From contig NZ_JBHUNX010000001.1 of NCBI RefSeq assembly GCF_042685645.1, positions 4,216,001-4,280,000 of the forward strand: a DNA stretch of 64,000 nt, given 5' to 3'. The notes beneath the pieces are model-generated. The model was not told the DNA's origin, did not search any database, and worked only from the letters and a program-made list of their open reading frames with translations. Below, in pieces: positions 32,038-41,042 of this stretch (position 1 is its first letter; every line of letters begins with the position of its first letter). The position numbers and the translations under genes were made by a program. Source of the DNA: Salininema proteolyticum. GTDB taxonomy: Bacteria; Actinomycetota; Actinomycetes; Mycobacteriales; Micromonosporaceae.

Positions 32038-33351
32038 CTACGCCTCGGGTGCGACCTCGGCATCGCGGGAGACGGACTCCTCACCTTCCGAGATGACGTC
32101 CTCCTCTTCCTCGTCGTCGTGTTTGTGCGCCTCCCTGTACCGCGACAGCGCGCGGGTGAAGGCGTTGACCACGGCGAGGATCGGGACGGCGATGAGCGCG
32201 CCGACGATACTCGCGATCGCGGCGCCCGCTGTAACCCCGAGCACGATGGCGAGCGGATGGAGTTTGACCGCTCTGCTCATCAAGAGCGGATGGAGCAGAT
32301 TGGACTCGATCTGCTGGACGGCCAGGACGATGAGGAGGACCCAGAGGGCCGTCCACAAGCCGTTCGGAGCGGCGACCAGGGCGACCAGGACCGCGACCGC
32401 GCCCGACACCGTCGCACCGACGATCGGGATGAACCCGCCGAGGAAGACCAGCGTGGCCAGCGGCAGCCAGAGCGGCACGTCGAGGATCCAGAGCCCGATG
32501 CCGATGCCGACCGCGTCGACGAGGGCCACGATGACCATCGTGCGCATGTACTGCGACAGGGAGGACCAGGCGGCACCGCCGGCGTAGCGGGCGGGCTCCA
32601 CGGCGTTGCGCGGGAGGATACCGGTGACGAACTCCCAGATGGGGCGCCCGTCGCGCAGGAAGAAGTAAGTACAGAAGAGGATGAGGAAGAAGCTCGTGAG
32701 GGTGTAGACGAGGCTGCCGAGCACCGATCCGCCGATGTCTAGCGCCCCCTGGGCGAGGGTGTCCTGGTTCTGGTTGACCCAGTCGTTGAGGTTCGCCTCG
32801 ACGTCGTTGAGGTAGACGGACACCTGTTCCGCGTCGAGCCCGAAGGGACCGCTGCGGAGCCATTCGTTGATGGACTTTATGCCTTCGATGGTCTTGTCGG
32901 AGAATTCCGGGACGCCCTTGATGAACTGGTCGACGACGAAGGTCAGCACTCCGACGACCGCCGCGAGTCCCGAGATCAGGACCAGGATCGACGCCAGAGA
33001 CCGGTTCCACCCGTGCTTGATGAGCCAGGCCGCCATGGGCTGGAACATCGCCGCCAGAAGGAAGGCGATGACGAAGGGGATGACGACGAGCGTGATCTTG
33101 GTGAAGAACCACAGAACGGCGAAGGCCGCCGCGCCGATGACGATCATGCGCCACGACCACGCGGCGCCGATCTTCAAACCGGCCGGGACGCTGTCGTCGT
33201 CGGCCTTCGTCGGCGACGAGGGCTTGGCGGGCGGCTCGGGGACCTCCTCCTCGAGCTCTTTCACGGTGACGCGGGGCTTGGCGCCCGACGGTTGCTCGCC
33301 GGCGCGCATGCCGGTCCAGATATCCCTCATCCGGGCCGTCCATCGTCCCAT
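32038..33351 (-). CDS. AI-2E/PerM-family membrane permease
   Basis: 437 aa with 7-8 membrane helices between residues ~75 and 400, flanked by acidic cytoplasmic ends (DDEEEEDVISEGEE at the C-terminus). PFVIAFLLAAMFQPMAAWLI and ASILVLISGLAAVVGVLTFV form the first helices. The conserved VLGSLVYTLTSFFLILFCTY and GGFIPIVGATVSGAVAVLVA segments mark the AI-2E transporter (PF01594) family. Substrates of actinobacterial members are unknown; the AI-2 name is historical. It lies upstream of the helicase gene on the same strand with a 52-nt gap. Confidence 0.85.
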   Translation of the reverse strand: MGRWTARMRDIWTGMRAGEQPSGAKPRVTVKELEEEVPEPPAKPSSPTKADDDSVPAGLKIGAAWSWRMIVIGAAAFAVLWFFTKITLVVIPFVIAFLLAAMFQPMAAWLIKHGWNRSLASILVLISGLAAVVGVLTFVVDQFIKGVPEFSDKTIEGIKSINEWLRSGPFGLDAEQVSVYLNDVEANLNDWVNQNQDTLAQGALDIGGSVLGSLVYTLTSFFLILFCTYFFLRDGRPIWEFVTGILPRNAVEPARYAGGAAWSSLSQYMRTMVIVALVDAVGIGIGLWILDVPLWLPLATLVFLGGFIPIVGATVSGAVAVLVALVAAPNGLWTALWVLLIVLAVQQIESNLLHPLLMSRAVKLHPLAIVLGVTAGAAIASIVGALIAVPILAVVNAFTRALSRYREAHKHDDEEEEDVISEGEESVSRDAEVAPEA

Positions 33352-33558
33352 ACCGTCACCGTCCGCTCGATCGATCCGCGTCTCGTCCGTAGTGTGTTCC
33401 TCCCATGGGGAAGACCAATAGTGAATACGGTACCGGGCGCCCGCACAAAAGCAAACTCGTTCCGGGGCGGCCGGATACCTCCTGTAGCGAGCGACACGGC
33501 CCCGTCGCCGCGCGGTCCCGGTAGCTGCCCCGGACCGTAGCGGGTAACCTGGGGAGAC

Positions 33559-33897
33559 GTGAGCTCAGAACCAATGGACACCGTCTCCGGCCTGCCTATC
33601 CAGCTCCTCCACGACCGTCTCCTGGTCCGAGAGGACCCCGACAGCGAGCGCCGCTCGTCGGGCGGCATCGTCATCCCCGCCACCGCCTCGGTCGGCCACC
33701 GGCTGCACTGGGCCGAGGCCGTCGGCGTGGGGCCGCTGGTGAACGCGGTGCAGACCGGTGACCGCGTCCTCTTCGACCCCGCCGAGAAGGCCGAGGTGGA
33801 CCTGAACGGCACCAATTACATCCTGTTGCGGGAGAGGGACATCCACGCCGTCGCCGCCAAGCGCGTCGACGACGGGGAGACGGGGCTCTACCTCTGA
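33559..33897 (+). CDS. GroES-like co-chaperonin
   Basis: 112 aa from a GTG start (an ATG at 33574 is a second option). It matches the Cpn10 fold: LLHDRLLVREDPDSERRSSG, GIVIPATA for the mobile loop region, VGVGPLVNAVQTGDRVLFDP and LNGTNYILLRERDIHAV. GroES caps GroEL in protein folding. No groEL is next to it; instead it overlaps tyrA by one base, so it may be a second or divergent copy. The mobile loop lacks part of the usual hydrophobic tripeptide (SSGGIVI is present). Confidence 0.78.
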   Translation: MSSEPMDTVSGLPIQLLHDRLLVREDPDSERRSSGGIVIPATASVGHRLHWAEAVGVGPLVNAVQTGDRVLFDPAEKAEVDLNGTNYILLRERDIHAVAAKRVDDGETGLYL

Positions 33898-34850
33898 TGC
33901 GCGTCGGTGTCTGCGGGCTGGGCCTCATCGGGGGCTCAGTCGTCCAGGGCCTGGCGGACACCGTTCACGAGGTGTTCGCCTTCGATCCCGATCCCGCCGT
34001 GCTCGCCTCCGCCGAGAGGTGGGCCGTCCCGGTCGCTTCGGCCGAGGACCTGCGCGACTGCGACCTGGTGGTCGCGGCCGTCCCCTTCGACCGCCTCGAC
34101 GAGGTCCTGTCGCTGTTCACCGAGGACGTCTTCTCCGGGATCGTCACCGACACCGGGTCGGTGAAGGAGGCCCCGCTGCGGACCATGCGGGGCCGCGCCC
34201 GTTACGTCGGTTCGCATCCGATGGCGGGCAAAGAGGTCGCCGGGTGGGACTCGGCGGAGCCCGGCCTGTTCCGCGACCGCCCCTGGGTGGTCGGGCTGGA
34301 GGAGGACACTCCCCTCGACGACTGGGAGGCCGTCGCCCGTGTGGCGGTCGACCTGGGCGCGAGGGTCGTCCCCGTCGACGCCGCCGCCCACGACGCGGCC
34401 GTCGCCCGGGTCTCCCACGTGGAGCACCTGCTGGCCGCCGCCGTCATGCACCTGGTCAAGGACGACCCGCTGGCGCTGTCCTTGGGCGCGGGCTCGTTCC
34501 GGGACGCCACCCGCGTGGCCGCCTCCTCTCCTCAGCTTTTCGACGGCATGGTGCGCGGCAATATGAAGCATCTGAGCGGCGCCCTCGGCGGTGTCGCCAA
34601 CGGACTCGGGTCGATCGCGGGAATGCTGTTCGACGACATGACCGCCTACACCGGCCGGCTCACCGGATGGTTCACCGAAGCGCATGAGGCGCGGTCCGCA
34701 TGGCCGCCGGAGCCCGGGGAGGGCGAGCGGATGGATCTGTCGTTCGAGGCGCTCCGCGAGCTGGGCATCCAAGGCGGATGGGTCGAGGCGATCGAAGGAA
34801 AGAAGGTGGCCGCGGTCCGAAGGCCTCGGATAAAGTCCACCTATGAGTAA
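33897..34850 (+). CDS. tyrA: Prephenate dehydrogenase
   Basis: 317 aa. The N-terminal Rossmann motif is GVCGLGLIGGSVVQGLAD, with D in VFAFDPDP for NAD. Next come VTDTGSVKEAPL and YVGSHPMAGKEVAGWDSAEP, the catalytic His and substrate-binding segment of TyrA. The helical C-terminal domain follows (ARVSHVEHLLAAAVMHLV). It converts prephenate to 4-hydroxyphenylpyruvate for tyrosine. The start overlaps the GroES-like gene and the end overlaps the peptidase gene by 8 nt, so the three form one operon. Confidence 0.92.
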   Translation: MRVGVCGLGLIGGSVVQGLADTVHEVFAFDPDPAVLASAERWAVPVASAEDLRDCDLVVAAVPFDRLDEVLSLFTEDVFSGIVTDTGSVKEAPLRTMRGRARYVGSHPMAGKEVAGWDSAEPGLFRDRPWVVGLEEDTPLDDWEAVARVAVDLGARVVPVDAAAHDAAVARVSHVEHLLAAAVMHLVKDDPLALSLGAGSFRDATRVAASSPQLFDGMVRGNMKHLSGALGGVANGLGSIAGMLFDDMTAYTGRLTGWFTEAHEARSAWPPEPGEGERMDLSFEALRELGIQGGWVEAIEGKKVAAVRRPRIKSTYE

Positions 34851-36528
34851 TATCGATCGCATCGCCGACGAGTACGTCGCGGACTTCGTCGCCGCCCACC
34901 CCACCTTCGCCACCGGCCTCGGGGACCCGTCGCAGGACGACAAGTGGGACGACTTCTCGCCCGAGGGCTTCGCCGCCGACACCGAGCGCACGCGTCGGCT
35001 CATCGCCGACCTCGAGGCCCTGGAGCCCGCCGACGAGCGCGAGCGCGCCGCCAAGGAGGCCACGCTCGAGCGCGTCCGCCTCGAAGTGGAGCGCTACGAC
35101 GCCGGAGACCTCTACCTGGAGCTGAACGTCCTCGGCTCACCGCTGCACGGCATGCGTCAGATGTTCGACCTCATGCCGCGCGACACCGAGGAGGCCGTCG
35201 CCAACATCGCCGCCCGCCTCCTGGCCTTCCCCGAGGCCGTTCAGCAGGTCACCGCGTCCTTCCGCGCCGAGGCCGAGGCCGGCCGCGTGGCCGCCCGCCT
35301 CCAGGTCGACGAGGTCGCCAAGCACTGCGACAACTGGAACGGCGCCAACGGCGACGACTTCTGGAGGAACCTGGTCGACGGGCTGACCGTGGACGGCGGG
35401 GAACCTTCCCAGGAGCTGCGCGAGAAGCTCGTGAAGGGCGCCGCCGCGGCCCGCGAGGCGACCGCCTCCTTCGCCGAGTTCCTTCGCACCGAGCTGGCCC
35501 CGAAGGCTCCGGCCAAGGACGCCGTCGGCCGCGAGCGCTACCAGCGCGCCTCGCGTTTCTTCATCGGCGAGGAGATCGACCTCGAGGAGACCTACGCCTG
35601 GGGCTGGCAGGAGCTGGCCCGCATCGAGGCCGAGATGGACGCCACGGCCGAGCGGATCAAGCCGGGCGCGACCGTCGACGAGGCCATCGAGTACCTCGAC
35701 GCGCAGCCGAGCCAGAACATGGCCGACAAGCATGCCTTCCGCGACTGGATGCAGGAACTGGCGGAGAGCACGATCGCCGACATGGCCGACAAGCACTTCG
35801 ACATTCCCGAGCCGGTCCGGGCCATCGACTGCAATCTCGCGCCCACCGAGGACGGGGCCATCTACTACACGAGCCCCGCCGAGGACTTCTCCCGTCCGGG
35901 CGCCATGTGGTGGTCCGTTCCCTCCGGCCAGGAGCTGTTCTCCAAGTGGCGCGAGCGGACGACCGTCTACCACGAGGGCGTGCCCGGCCACCACCTCCAG
36001 ATCGGCCAGACGATCTACCGCCGCGAGCTGCTCAACCGCTTCCAGCGCACCATGATGTTCTGCTCGGGCCACGCCGAGGGCTGGGCGCTGTACTCGGAGC
36101 GGCTCATGGAGGAGCTGGGCTACTACGACGACGACCCGGCCGGGAAGCTCGGCATGCTCGACGGGCAGGCCATGCGCGCCGCCCGCGTCATCGTCGACAT
36201 CGGCCTGCACTGCGAGTTCGCCATTCCCGAGGACAACCCCTTCGGCTGGCGTCCGGGCGAGCAGTGGGACGCGGAGAAGATGTTCGAGTTCATGCGCGCC
36301 CACTGCCGTGTCGAGGACGACATGCTCCAGTTCGAGTGCAACCGCTACCTCGGTTGGGCCGGGCAGGCCCCGTCCTACAAGGTCGGCGAGCGCCTCTGGA
36401 TGCAGGCTCGCGCGGACTACGAGTCCCGGAAGGGTTCCGAGTTCAGCCTGAAGCAGTTCCACACCGACGCCCTCAACCTCGGCGCCATGGGTCTCGGCCC
36501 GTTCGCCGACGCGCTCAAGCGGCTCTGA
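34843..36528 (+). CDS. DUF885-family zinc metallopeptidase-like protein
   Basis: 561 aa, ATG overlapping the tyrA stop. The family motif is TTVYHEGVPGHHLQIGQTIY (HExxPGHH), followed by GHAEGWALYSERLMEELGYY, whose Glu would be the third zinc ligand. It is helical, cytoplasmic and acidic, without signal peptide. DUF885 proteins are thermolysin-clan (MA) peptidases with poorly known substrates. Length is usual (550-600 aa). Third gene of the GroES-like/tyrA operon; followed by a terminator. Confidence 0.88.
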   Translation: MSNIDRIADEYVADFVAAHPTFATGLGDPSQDDKWDDFSPEGFAADTERTRRLIADLEALEPADERERAAKEATLERVRLEVERYDAGDLYLELNVLGSPLHGMRQMFDLMPRDTEEAVANIAARLLAFPEAVQQVTASFRAEAEAGRVAARLQVDEVAKHCDNWNGANGDDFWRNLVDGLTVDGGEPSQELREKLVKGAAAAREATASFAEFLRTELAPKAPAKDAVGRERYQRASRFFIGEEIDLEETYAWGWQELARIEAEMDATAERIKPGATVDEAIEYLDAQPSQNMADKHAFRDWMQELAESTIADMADKHFDIPEPVRAIDCNLAPTEDGAIYYTSPAEDFSRPGAMWWSVPSGQELFSKWRERTTVYHEGVPGHHLQIGQTIYRRELLNRFQRTMMFCSGHAEGWALYSERLMEELGYYDDDPAGKLGMLDGQAMRAARVIVDIGLHCEFAIPEDNPFGWRPGEQWDAEKMFEFMRAHCRVEDDMLQFECNRYLGWAGQAPSYKVGERLWMQARADYESRKGSEFSLKQFHTDALNLGAMGLGPFADALKRL

Positions 36529-36663
36529 GAACCGCGCCGTTTCGCGGCCTTTCGCCGGGTTGTTGAGGACAATCGTGTAGTTCGGAGCCGTTCCCGTCCG
36601 GGATTACACCTCGGTCGCCCTTGAGAATAAGGGCAGCTGGGGCCGGGCGGGGAGCTCCGTTCC

Positions 36664-36694
36664 GGCCGTCCCCTCCACAGGGGGCGGCCTTTTT
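36664..36694 (+). terminator. Terminator after the DUF885 gene
   Basis: Stem GGCCGtcCCCT / AGGGGgcGGCC with loop CCAC, then TTTTT. It lies 136 nt after the stop of the peptidase gene. Confidence 0.75.
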
Positions 36695-36764
36695 CGCATG
36701 TCATGGCGTGATCGCTCCGTTCGTCCGGGTGGACGGGGTGGCTCCGATCCGCCACACTGGTTCC

Positions 36765-37448
36765 ATGACTCTTCCTCAGGCCGTAGCGCGGTTGACCACC
36801 GGTCCGCTGGCGCAGCTGAACAACGATCCGGATTTGGTGTTCGCCTACGCCGTCGGAAAGGCCGCGCAGGACGATGATTCCGATGACGCCGCGCTCGTCT
36901 GCGTGTGGGACTCGGAGGCCAGGCCGGACCCCGAACTCGAGAAGACGCAGCATTTCACGCTCGGCGAGTTCACCGCCATGCTCGACGAGATGGAGCAGGG
37001 GCGCGGGTGGGAGTACCCGTCCTCACCGGCAGTAAAGGTGCTTGCGGCTTTTTCCGACGGCATCCTCTTGGCCGACGACTCCGGGCACGGCATGGCCGCT
37101 CGTGCTCGTGTCATCGAGCTGCCCGAGCAGCTGTCGCAGGTCGCGTTGGAGCGGGTGCGGGGCGAGCAGGAGGAGGTCGCGCGCCAGCTGGAATCCATCG
37201 CCGACCCGTTCGAGCGGACGTCCCTGCTGCTGGACGCCTGCCACCGGGCGTACGTTGCACTGTTCGCCGCCGGCGGGCACTGGTATCCGGGACCGGCGCA
37301 GCGCGAGGAGTACATCGAGCGGTACTTCCTGAACGAGCGCGTGCCCGAGGCCGAGAAGCTGGTCTGGGAGGCCTCGACCCACGCGGACGATTCGAGCGGC
37401 GATCTGGCCGGCGCCTGGCGCGACTTCGTGAAGGCCGTGCTGGATTGA
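36765..37448 (+). CDS. Unknown protein, possibly nucleotidyltransferase-like
   Basis: 227 aa from ATG 36765. Acidic and soluble. N-terminal NNDPDLVFAYAVGKAAQDDD and AALVCVWDSEARPD suggest an alpha/beta core, but the Gly-Ser nucleotide-binding motif of nucleotidyltransferases is absent. The C-terminal helical region (LLLDACHRAYVALFAAGGHW, GPAQREEYIERYF) recalls the helical half of such proteins. I do not assign a function. It stands alone between the DUF885 operon and tRNA-Arg. Confidence 0.6.
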   Translation: MTLPQAVARLTTGPLAQLNNDPDLVFAYAVGKAAQDDDSDDAALVCVWDSEARPDPELEKTQHFTLGEFTAMLDEMEQGRGWEYPSSPAVKVLAAFSDGILLADDSGHGMAARARVIELPEQLSQVALERVRGEQEEVARQLESIADPFERTSLLLDACHRAYVALFAAGGHWYPGPAQREEYIERYFLNERVPEAEKLVWEASTHADDSSGDLAGAWRDFVKAVLD

Positions 37449-37766
37449 GGCGGAGCGCCTAGCTCAGTAACGCCCTAACAGAGGCCGCCGGGAACCCGGC
37501 CCGCAAGGTTCCCCTCGGGACGGACTTCGTCCAGAGTGTCGCAAGTCGCGTCGGTGTCCCCGACGACATTTCACGGTCGGTCATACGAGCATCGCAGTCG
37601 CCCCCGACTCCCCCTCAGTAGTGTTCAGAGCCATGAGCTGCCCGTTCACCTCCTCACCGAGCTCCGTTCATGACCCAAGGCACAAATGGAGACCCGCTTG
37701 CAGGCTCGGTCCGGCGTCGCGTAATATTGACTCCGTTGCCGAGCGAGACGTTCGGTGGACAGGCTA
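37449..37766. other. Gap before tRNA-Arg
   Basis: 318 nt without a gene. It begins with GCGCCTAGCTCAGTAACG, which is reminiscent of a tRNA 5' end, discussed as an observation. TTGACT at 37727-37732 could be the -35 box of the tRNA promoter, but no clear -10 box follows. Confidence 0.5.
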
Positions 37767-37842
37767 GCGCCCCTAGCTCAACGGATAGAGCATCTGACTA
37801 CGGATCAGAAGGTTGGGGGTTCGAATCCCTCGGGGCGCGCCA
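37767..37842 (+). tRNA. tRNA-Arg (anticodon ACG)
   Basis: A full cloverleaf. Acceptor GCGCCCC pairs with GGGGCGC. D-arm lies in TAGCTCAACGGATAGAGC. Anticodon stem TCTGA/TCAGA has loop CTACGGA, giving anticodon ACG (read as ICG). T-arm has GGTTCGAATCC. CCA is encoded at 37840-37842. A terminator follows. There is no sign of an integrated element at this tRNA. Confidence 0.95.
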
Positions 37843-37850
37843 CAGGTTAG

Positions 37851-37888
37851 AGACCTACCAGCGGAAACGCAGGTAGGTCTTTTTCTTT
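37851..37888 (+). terminator. Terminator of tRNA-Arg
   Basis: Stem AGACCTACC / GGTAGGTCT (9 bp) around a 12-nt loop, followed by TTTTCTTT. It starts 8 nt after the CCA end. Confidence 0.88.
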
Positions 37889-38130
37889 GCCCAGGACCCG
37901 CTACGTTTCCGTTCCGGATTACTCCAGACGATCCCACTCTACGCGGGTAGAAGCTTCCGTTCCGGCCGCCCCACTGCAGGGCCTCGCTCTGAGCTGCTCG
38001 ACCCCATTGCTCTGCCGATAGAAACTCCAGAGACATTTCGAGAAGGCTCGGCGGCCCTTCCCCTCGAGACCTCGTCCCAGCCAGGCCCGAGACGCCGGTA
38101 CTGTCGAAATCCGCCAGCCAACCTGCTTGA

Positions 38131-38478
38131 TCAGCGGTGACCCAGGATGTTGATCACCCTTCCGTTGGCATCCCTGACGAAGAACCGGTGAACACCCCAT
38201 TCCTCATACGTCAACGGATGAACGATCTCCACATCGTTGTCCTTCATGAGAGCGTATGCCCCCTCCACGTCGTCGACCTCTATGCTCACGTCCGGCGAAA
38301 CCGGAGCCGTGGCGTCCTCCGTCATCACACTCACCTGCGGCGAGTGTTCGCCACCCGCTGCCATGGTCACGATCCACCCGTGGTCCATGACCTTCTCGAA
38401 TCCCAGTAGTCCCAGCACTTCCAAGCTTCGGTCCGGATTCTCCGCGTGCAGGTTGGGAACCACCCTTTTGATCTTCAT
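38131..38478 (-). CDS. VOC-superfamily (glyoxalase-like) protein
   Basis: 115 aa, a single VOC unit with the usual beta-alpha-beta-beta-beta order: RVVPNLHAENPDRSLEVLGL, VTMAAGGE, DVSIEVDDVEGAYALMKDND and RFFVRDANGRVINIL. Glyoxalase, dioxygenase and drug-binding proteins share this fold, so the reaction is unknown. The ATG has GGTTAGG-type sequence only weakly upstream. Confidence 0.75.
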   Translation of the reverse strand: MKIKRVVPNLHAENPDRSLEVLGLLGFEKVMDHGWIVTMAAGGEHSPQVSVMTEDATAPVSPDVSIEVDDVEGAYALMKDNDVEIVHPLTYEEWGVHRFFVRDANGRVINILGHR

Positions 38479-38748
38479 AAGCGGAGCCTAACACCGGAAT
38501 GGGACAGCAAGTCCGCCATGACCACCCGCGACCGAATTCCGGCCTTGCCATGGCCCTAGGGGATCTACGGCTACGCCTGGCATGAAGCCAGGGGGAAACT
38601 TCCACCTGGACCGCCACGTCCTCAAATCCCGCTGTCGCCGTCGTCTCCGGATTTTTCTGGCGCTCGCCCCGCTCTGCTGAGAATCGGTGTCCATCCTCGA
38701 TAGCTTGAACCCACCGTCCGATTTCTATCCGACGGCAAATGGCGAGAC

Positions 38749-39171
38749 TTAGCGATCGTGCTCCGTGCGGTCGTTAATCTCGTTCGGATCGCCACGACGA
38801 ATAATGAAGAACTCATTGACAGGGACGTTGAAGCCGACTTCATGGCCCGCTTCGAAAGTGCGTTCGAACGGCTCAGTCAGAAGCGGGTCGTCGATGGTGA
38901 TGACACATTCGCCCTCACCCTCGTACGTGGCATGGCCTCTCCCGTTGTCCATGGTCCCTTCCCAGACGGTTACGCCCCCGCAGTCAATGCTCGCTTCCCC
39001 TCCGTCAAGGGGCAAGTCGTACCCGCACTCAAGCTGCTCGGAGTCGGCGGATTCGAAGCAGGTCTGAAGAACTAGAGTGAAGTCCAATTCGTTGCCTTCG
39101 GGTTCGCTGGACTCGGTGCAGCCCGTCAGCGTCAGAGGCAACAGAGCAACGGGCAGGAGGAGTTTACGCAT
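38749..39171 (-). CDS. Lipoprotein of unknown function
   Basis: 140 aa; start at 39171 chosen for the GAAGGA upstream and the complete lipoprotein signal MRKLLLPVALLPLTLTGC, whose Cys would be lipidated. The mature part is acidic, with three more Cys and a short beta-rich domain (VTVWEGTMDNGRGHATYEGE, ITIDDPLL). Exported and anchored to the outer face of the membrane. No known family. Confidence 0.7.
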   Translation of the reverse strand: MRKLLLPVALLPLTLTGCTESSEPEGNELDFTLVLQTCFESADSEQLECGYDLPLDGGEASIDCGGVTVWEGTMDNGRGHATYEGEGECVITIDDPLLTEPFERTFEAGHEVGFNVPVNEFFIIRRGDPNEINDRTEHDR

Positions 39172-39481
39172 GGTGGTTGAATCCTTCAGGGGGGTCTGAG
39201 ATTCGCATTTTCTCGGGGCGCCATTGTCGCGCATCAGCGACCGGTATCCGTGTTTAGACACGATAGTTGAGTACCTACAGGCTACATGCCCAGGTGTACG
39301 GACTGGCAAGTCGGAACCGGGATGTCGAATTCGGGTACCACAGCGCCTGCGATCCAGAAAGCTGGCTGGTGGCGAAGTAACACTGAGAATGGGAACCCGC
39401 CCGCAGACAACTTCGTCGCATCTCGCCAGAACCACGTGTCGTCTGGCTCGGTGCGGTGAGGTATGGCCCAGAGCCCGAGAG
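39172..39481. other. Gene-free stretch
   Basis: About 310 nt between the lipoprotein start and the end of the next leftward gene. I see no convincing gene, RNA or repeat. Confidence 0.5.
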
Positions 39482-39880
39482 TCAACCCGCTTCGTAGCCC
39501 TTCCTGATCAGCTCTCTCAGAACGGCCTCGTCGACGTCGTCGAGGTACTTGATGTAGAGGCAGCCGACGCCGGTCGTGAAGGTTCCCAAGTTCTGGAGGA
39601 GCTCGTCGTTCTCCAGCGCGGCGGTGTCTTCGCCGTATCGTTGAATGAGCCCGTACAGAGTCAGAGCCGCGGCTCGAGGGGCGAATCCGACCTTGACGGT
39701 ATCGCCTTCCCGCCCGCTGGCGTACTTGTAGTGGTAACTGCCGAAACCGATGATGTTGCCGGGCCAGAGGACAGGCTCCTCGCCCGTCACTTCGCTCATG
39801 ATCTCCACGAGACGGCCGGCATCGGCCCTGCGCCGTTTTACCTTCACCCTGTCAAGGGTCTGGGTGATCTTCTCGTCCAC
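39482..39880 (-). CDS. DUF1801-domain protein
   Basis: 132 aa. The pattern RLVEIMSEVTGEEPVLWPGN, GFGSYHYKYASGREGDTVKV and LTLYGLIQRYGEDTAALENDE matches the DUF1801 (YdhG-like) fold, a small alpha/beta protein of unknown function. The end reads GVGCLYIKYLDDVDEAVLRE. It is a single gene and nothing in the context points to a role. Confidence 0.82.
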   Translation of the reverse strand: MDEKITQTLDRVKVKRRRADAGRLVEIMSEVTGEEPVLWPGNIIGFGSYHYKYASGREGDTVKVGFAPRAAALTLYGLIQRYGEDTAALENDELLQNLGTFTTGVGCLYIKYLDDVDEAVLRELIRKGYEAG

Positions 39881-40042
39881 ATGCCGATCTTAGGCGCGGA
39901 CGAATCGCTCGGACGTGGAACGGCCCGGATGACGTCGGCCAAAGGACGGGCAGGACCAGTCCTGGGGGCCATTCAGCACAGACTTTTCATGAGAAGTCTA
40001 TATACTTGCGACGGTCCCGTTCCACCGTCACGAAGGAAACCC

Positions 40043-40237
40043 ATGCCGTTCATCGAGATCAACCAGCTCACCGGCCGCGACGCCGAGACGAAGGCGGCCA
40101 TCATCGACGAGGTCACGGCCGCCTACTCCCGCGTCACGGGAATCGCCCCGGAAAAGGTGTGGGTGAAGATCAGCGAAACCGACCCGGGCGACTGGGGCAT
40201 CGGAGGAAAACCGCTGGGAGGCCCGACCGCCAAGTAG
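40043..40237 (+). CDS. 4-oxalocrotonate tautomerase-like protein
   Basis: 64 aa from ATG 40043 with GAAGGAAA upstream. After Met removal the N-terminus is Pro (MPFIEINQLTGRDAETKAAI), the catalytic base of the tautomerase superfamily. EKVWVKISETDPGDWGIGGK supplies the rest of the fold. Size is typical (62-70 aa). A longer frame to 39224 exists upstream but has no coding character. Confidence 0.85.
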   Translation: MPFIEINQLTGRDAETKAAIIDEVTAAYSRVTGIAPEKVWVKISETDPGDWGIGGKPLGGPTAK

Positions 40238-40303
40238 CGCGGCGGGCGAGTGCGCCCGTCAAGCCGATCTGATACCGTGCCTCGGCGGTCTATCCGATGA
40301 AGA

Positions 40304-40615
40304 TTACAGGCGCCCGTTCACAATGGTGTTGAGCTCTGAAAGGTAGTCCTCGAAGCGGGACCTGCCATCTTCGGTCAGGCTGACGACTGTCACAGACTTC
40401 CGATTCTCCCGACGCTTCGAGATCGCCACGATGTGGTCCTGCTCCAGAACGCGCAGCTGCCTCGACAGCTCGGCATCGGAAACACCGATCAAGCCTTTGA
40501 GGTCGCTGAAGTAGATCTGATCCACTTGGTTGAGTACGCCCAGTATCGACAGCCTTATTGGAGAGTGGATGACATTCGGCAGGATGTCCTTCAGCGGACG
40601 ACCACTCGTCGTCAC
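40304..40615 (-). CDS. Winged-helix transcription regulator
   Basis: 103 aa. GTG 40615 overlaps the upstream stop (GTGA). It is a MarR/ArsR-like winged helix of the short 'HTH_27' kind: SPIRLSILGVLNQVDQIYFS, DLKGLIGVSDAELSRQLRVL (recognition helix) and SVTVVSLTEDGRSRFEDYL (wing and last helix). These proteins are commonly paired with a membrane protein gene, as here. It probably represses its own operon. Confidence 0.85.
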   Translation of the reverse strand: MTTSGRPLKDILPNVIHSPIRLSILGVLNQVDQIYFSDLKGLIGVSDAELSRQLRVLEQDHIVAISKRRENRKSVTVVSLTEDGRSRFEDYLSELNTIVNGRL

Positions 40616-41022
40616 TTCCTCCACCTCAGCGCCATGTAGACAACACACACACTTGTGGGGAGCAGCGCGAACGTGCTTGCGAAGATCATGGGGCTCTCGC
40701 CGCCACGGAAGACGACGGGGTACCCGACCACGGCGAGCACGAACCAGAAGACGACCTTTTCAACAGGAGTCTTGACCCTTCGACCGGAGACCGGCGAAGC
40801 ACGGTGCAGGAGTATGACTGTCGCTGTGAACAGGAGGATATAGAGCCCGATGGCCTGGACCCAGGTGAGCGACACTGCGAACGTGATGACGAAAGCGATG
40901 TACGACATCGCAACGCAGGCGATCTGGATGGCTTTGTGCGTTGCCCCAGGCTGTTTGACCGCAGTCGGGGCTTCATTGATGACCCGGAGCTGCTCCTCGG
41001 GCGTAAGCACTTTCTCCGCCAT
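40612..41022 (-). CDS. Small integral membrane protein
   Basis: 136 aa; start at 41022 with GAGAGGGG upstream. Four hydrophobic helices are visible: AIQIACVAMSYIAFVITFAV, AIGLYILLFTATVILLHRA, VVFWFVLAVVGYPVV and IFASTFALLPTSVCVVYMAL. No family name. Coupled by overlap to the winged-helix regulator, so the pair may sense or export something together. Confidence 0.75.
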   Translation of the reverse strand: MAEKVLTPEEQLRVINEAPTAVKQPGATHKAIQIACVAMSYIAFVITFAVSLTWVQAIGLYILLFTATVILLHRASPVSGRRVKTPVEKVVFWFVLAVVGYPVVFRGGESPMIFASTFALLPTSVCVVYMALRWRK

Positions 41023-41042
41023 ATAGGCCCCTCTCAAGTTGT

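Noticed and set aside
29853..32096. Plus-strand frame of 747 codons opposite the DinG-like gene
   Set aside because: Antisense shadow; the helicase motifs on the other strand are clear.
37822..37842. Similarity of the tRNA-Arg 3' part to the remnant at 22544 as a second attachment site
   Set aside because: Only the universally conserved T-loop is shared; the acceptor stems differ (GGGGCGC against ATCCTCC).
39224..40042. Upstream extension of the tautomerase frame to 337 codons
   Set aside because: The family is ~62-70 aa starting with Met-Pro; the ATG at 40043 has a good ribosome site, and the extension overlaps the DUF1801 gene.
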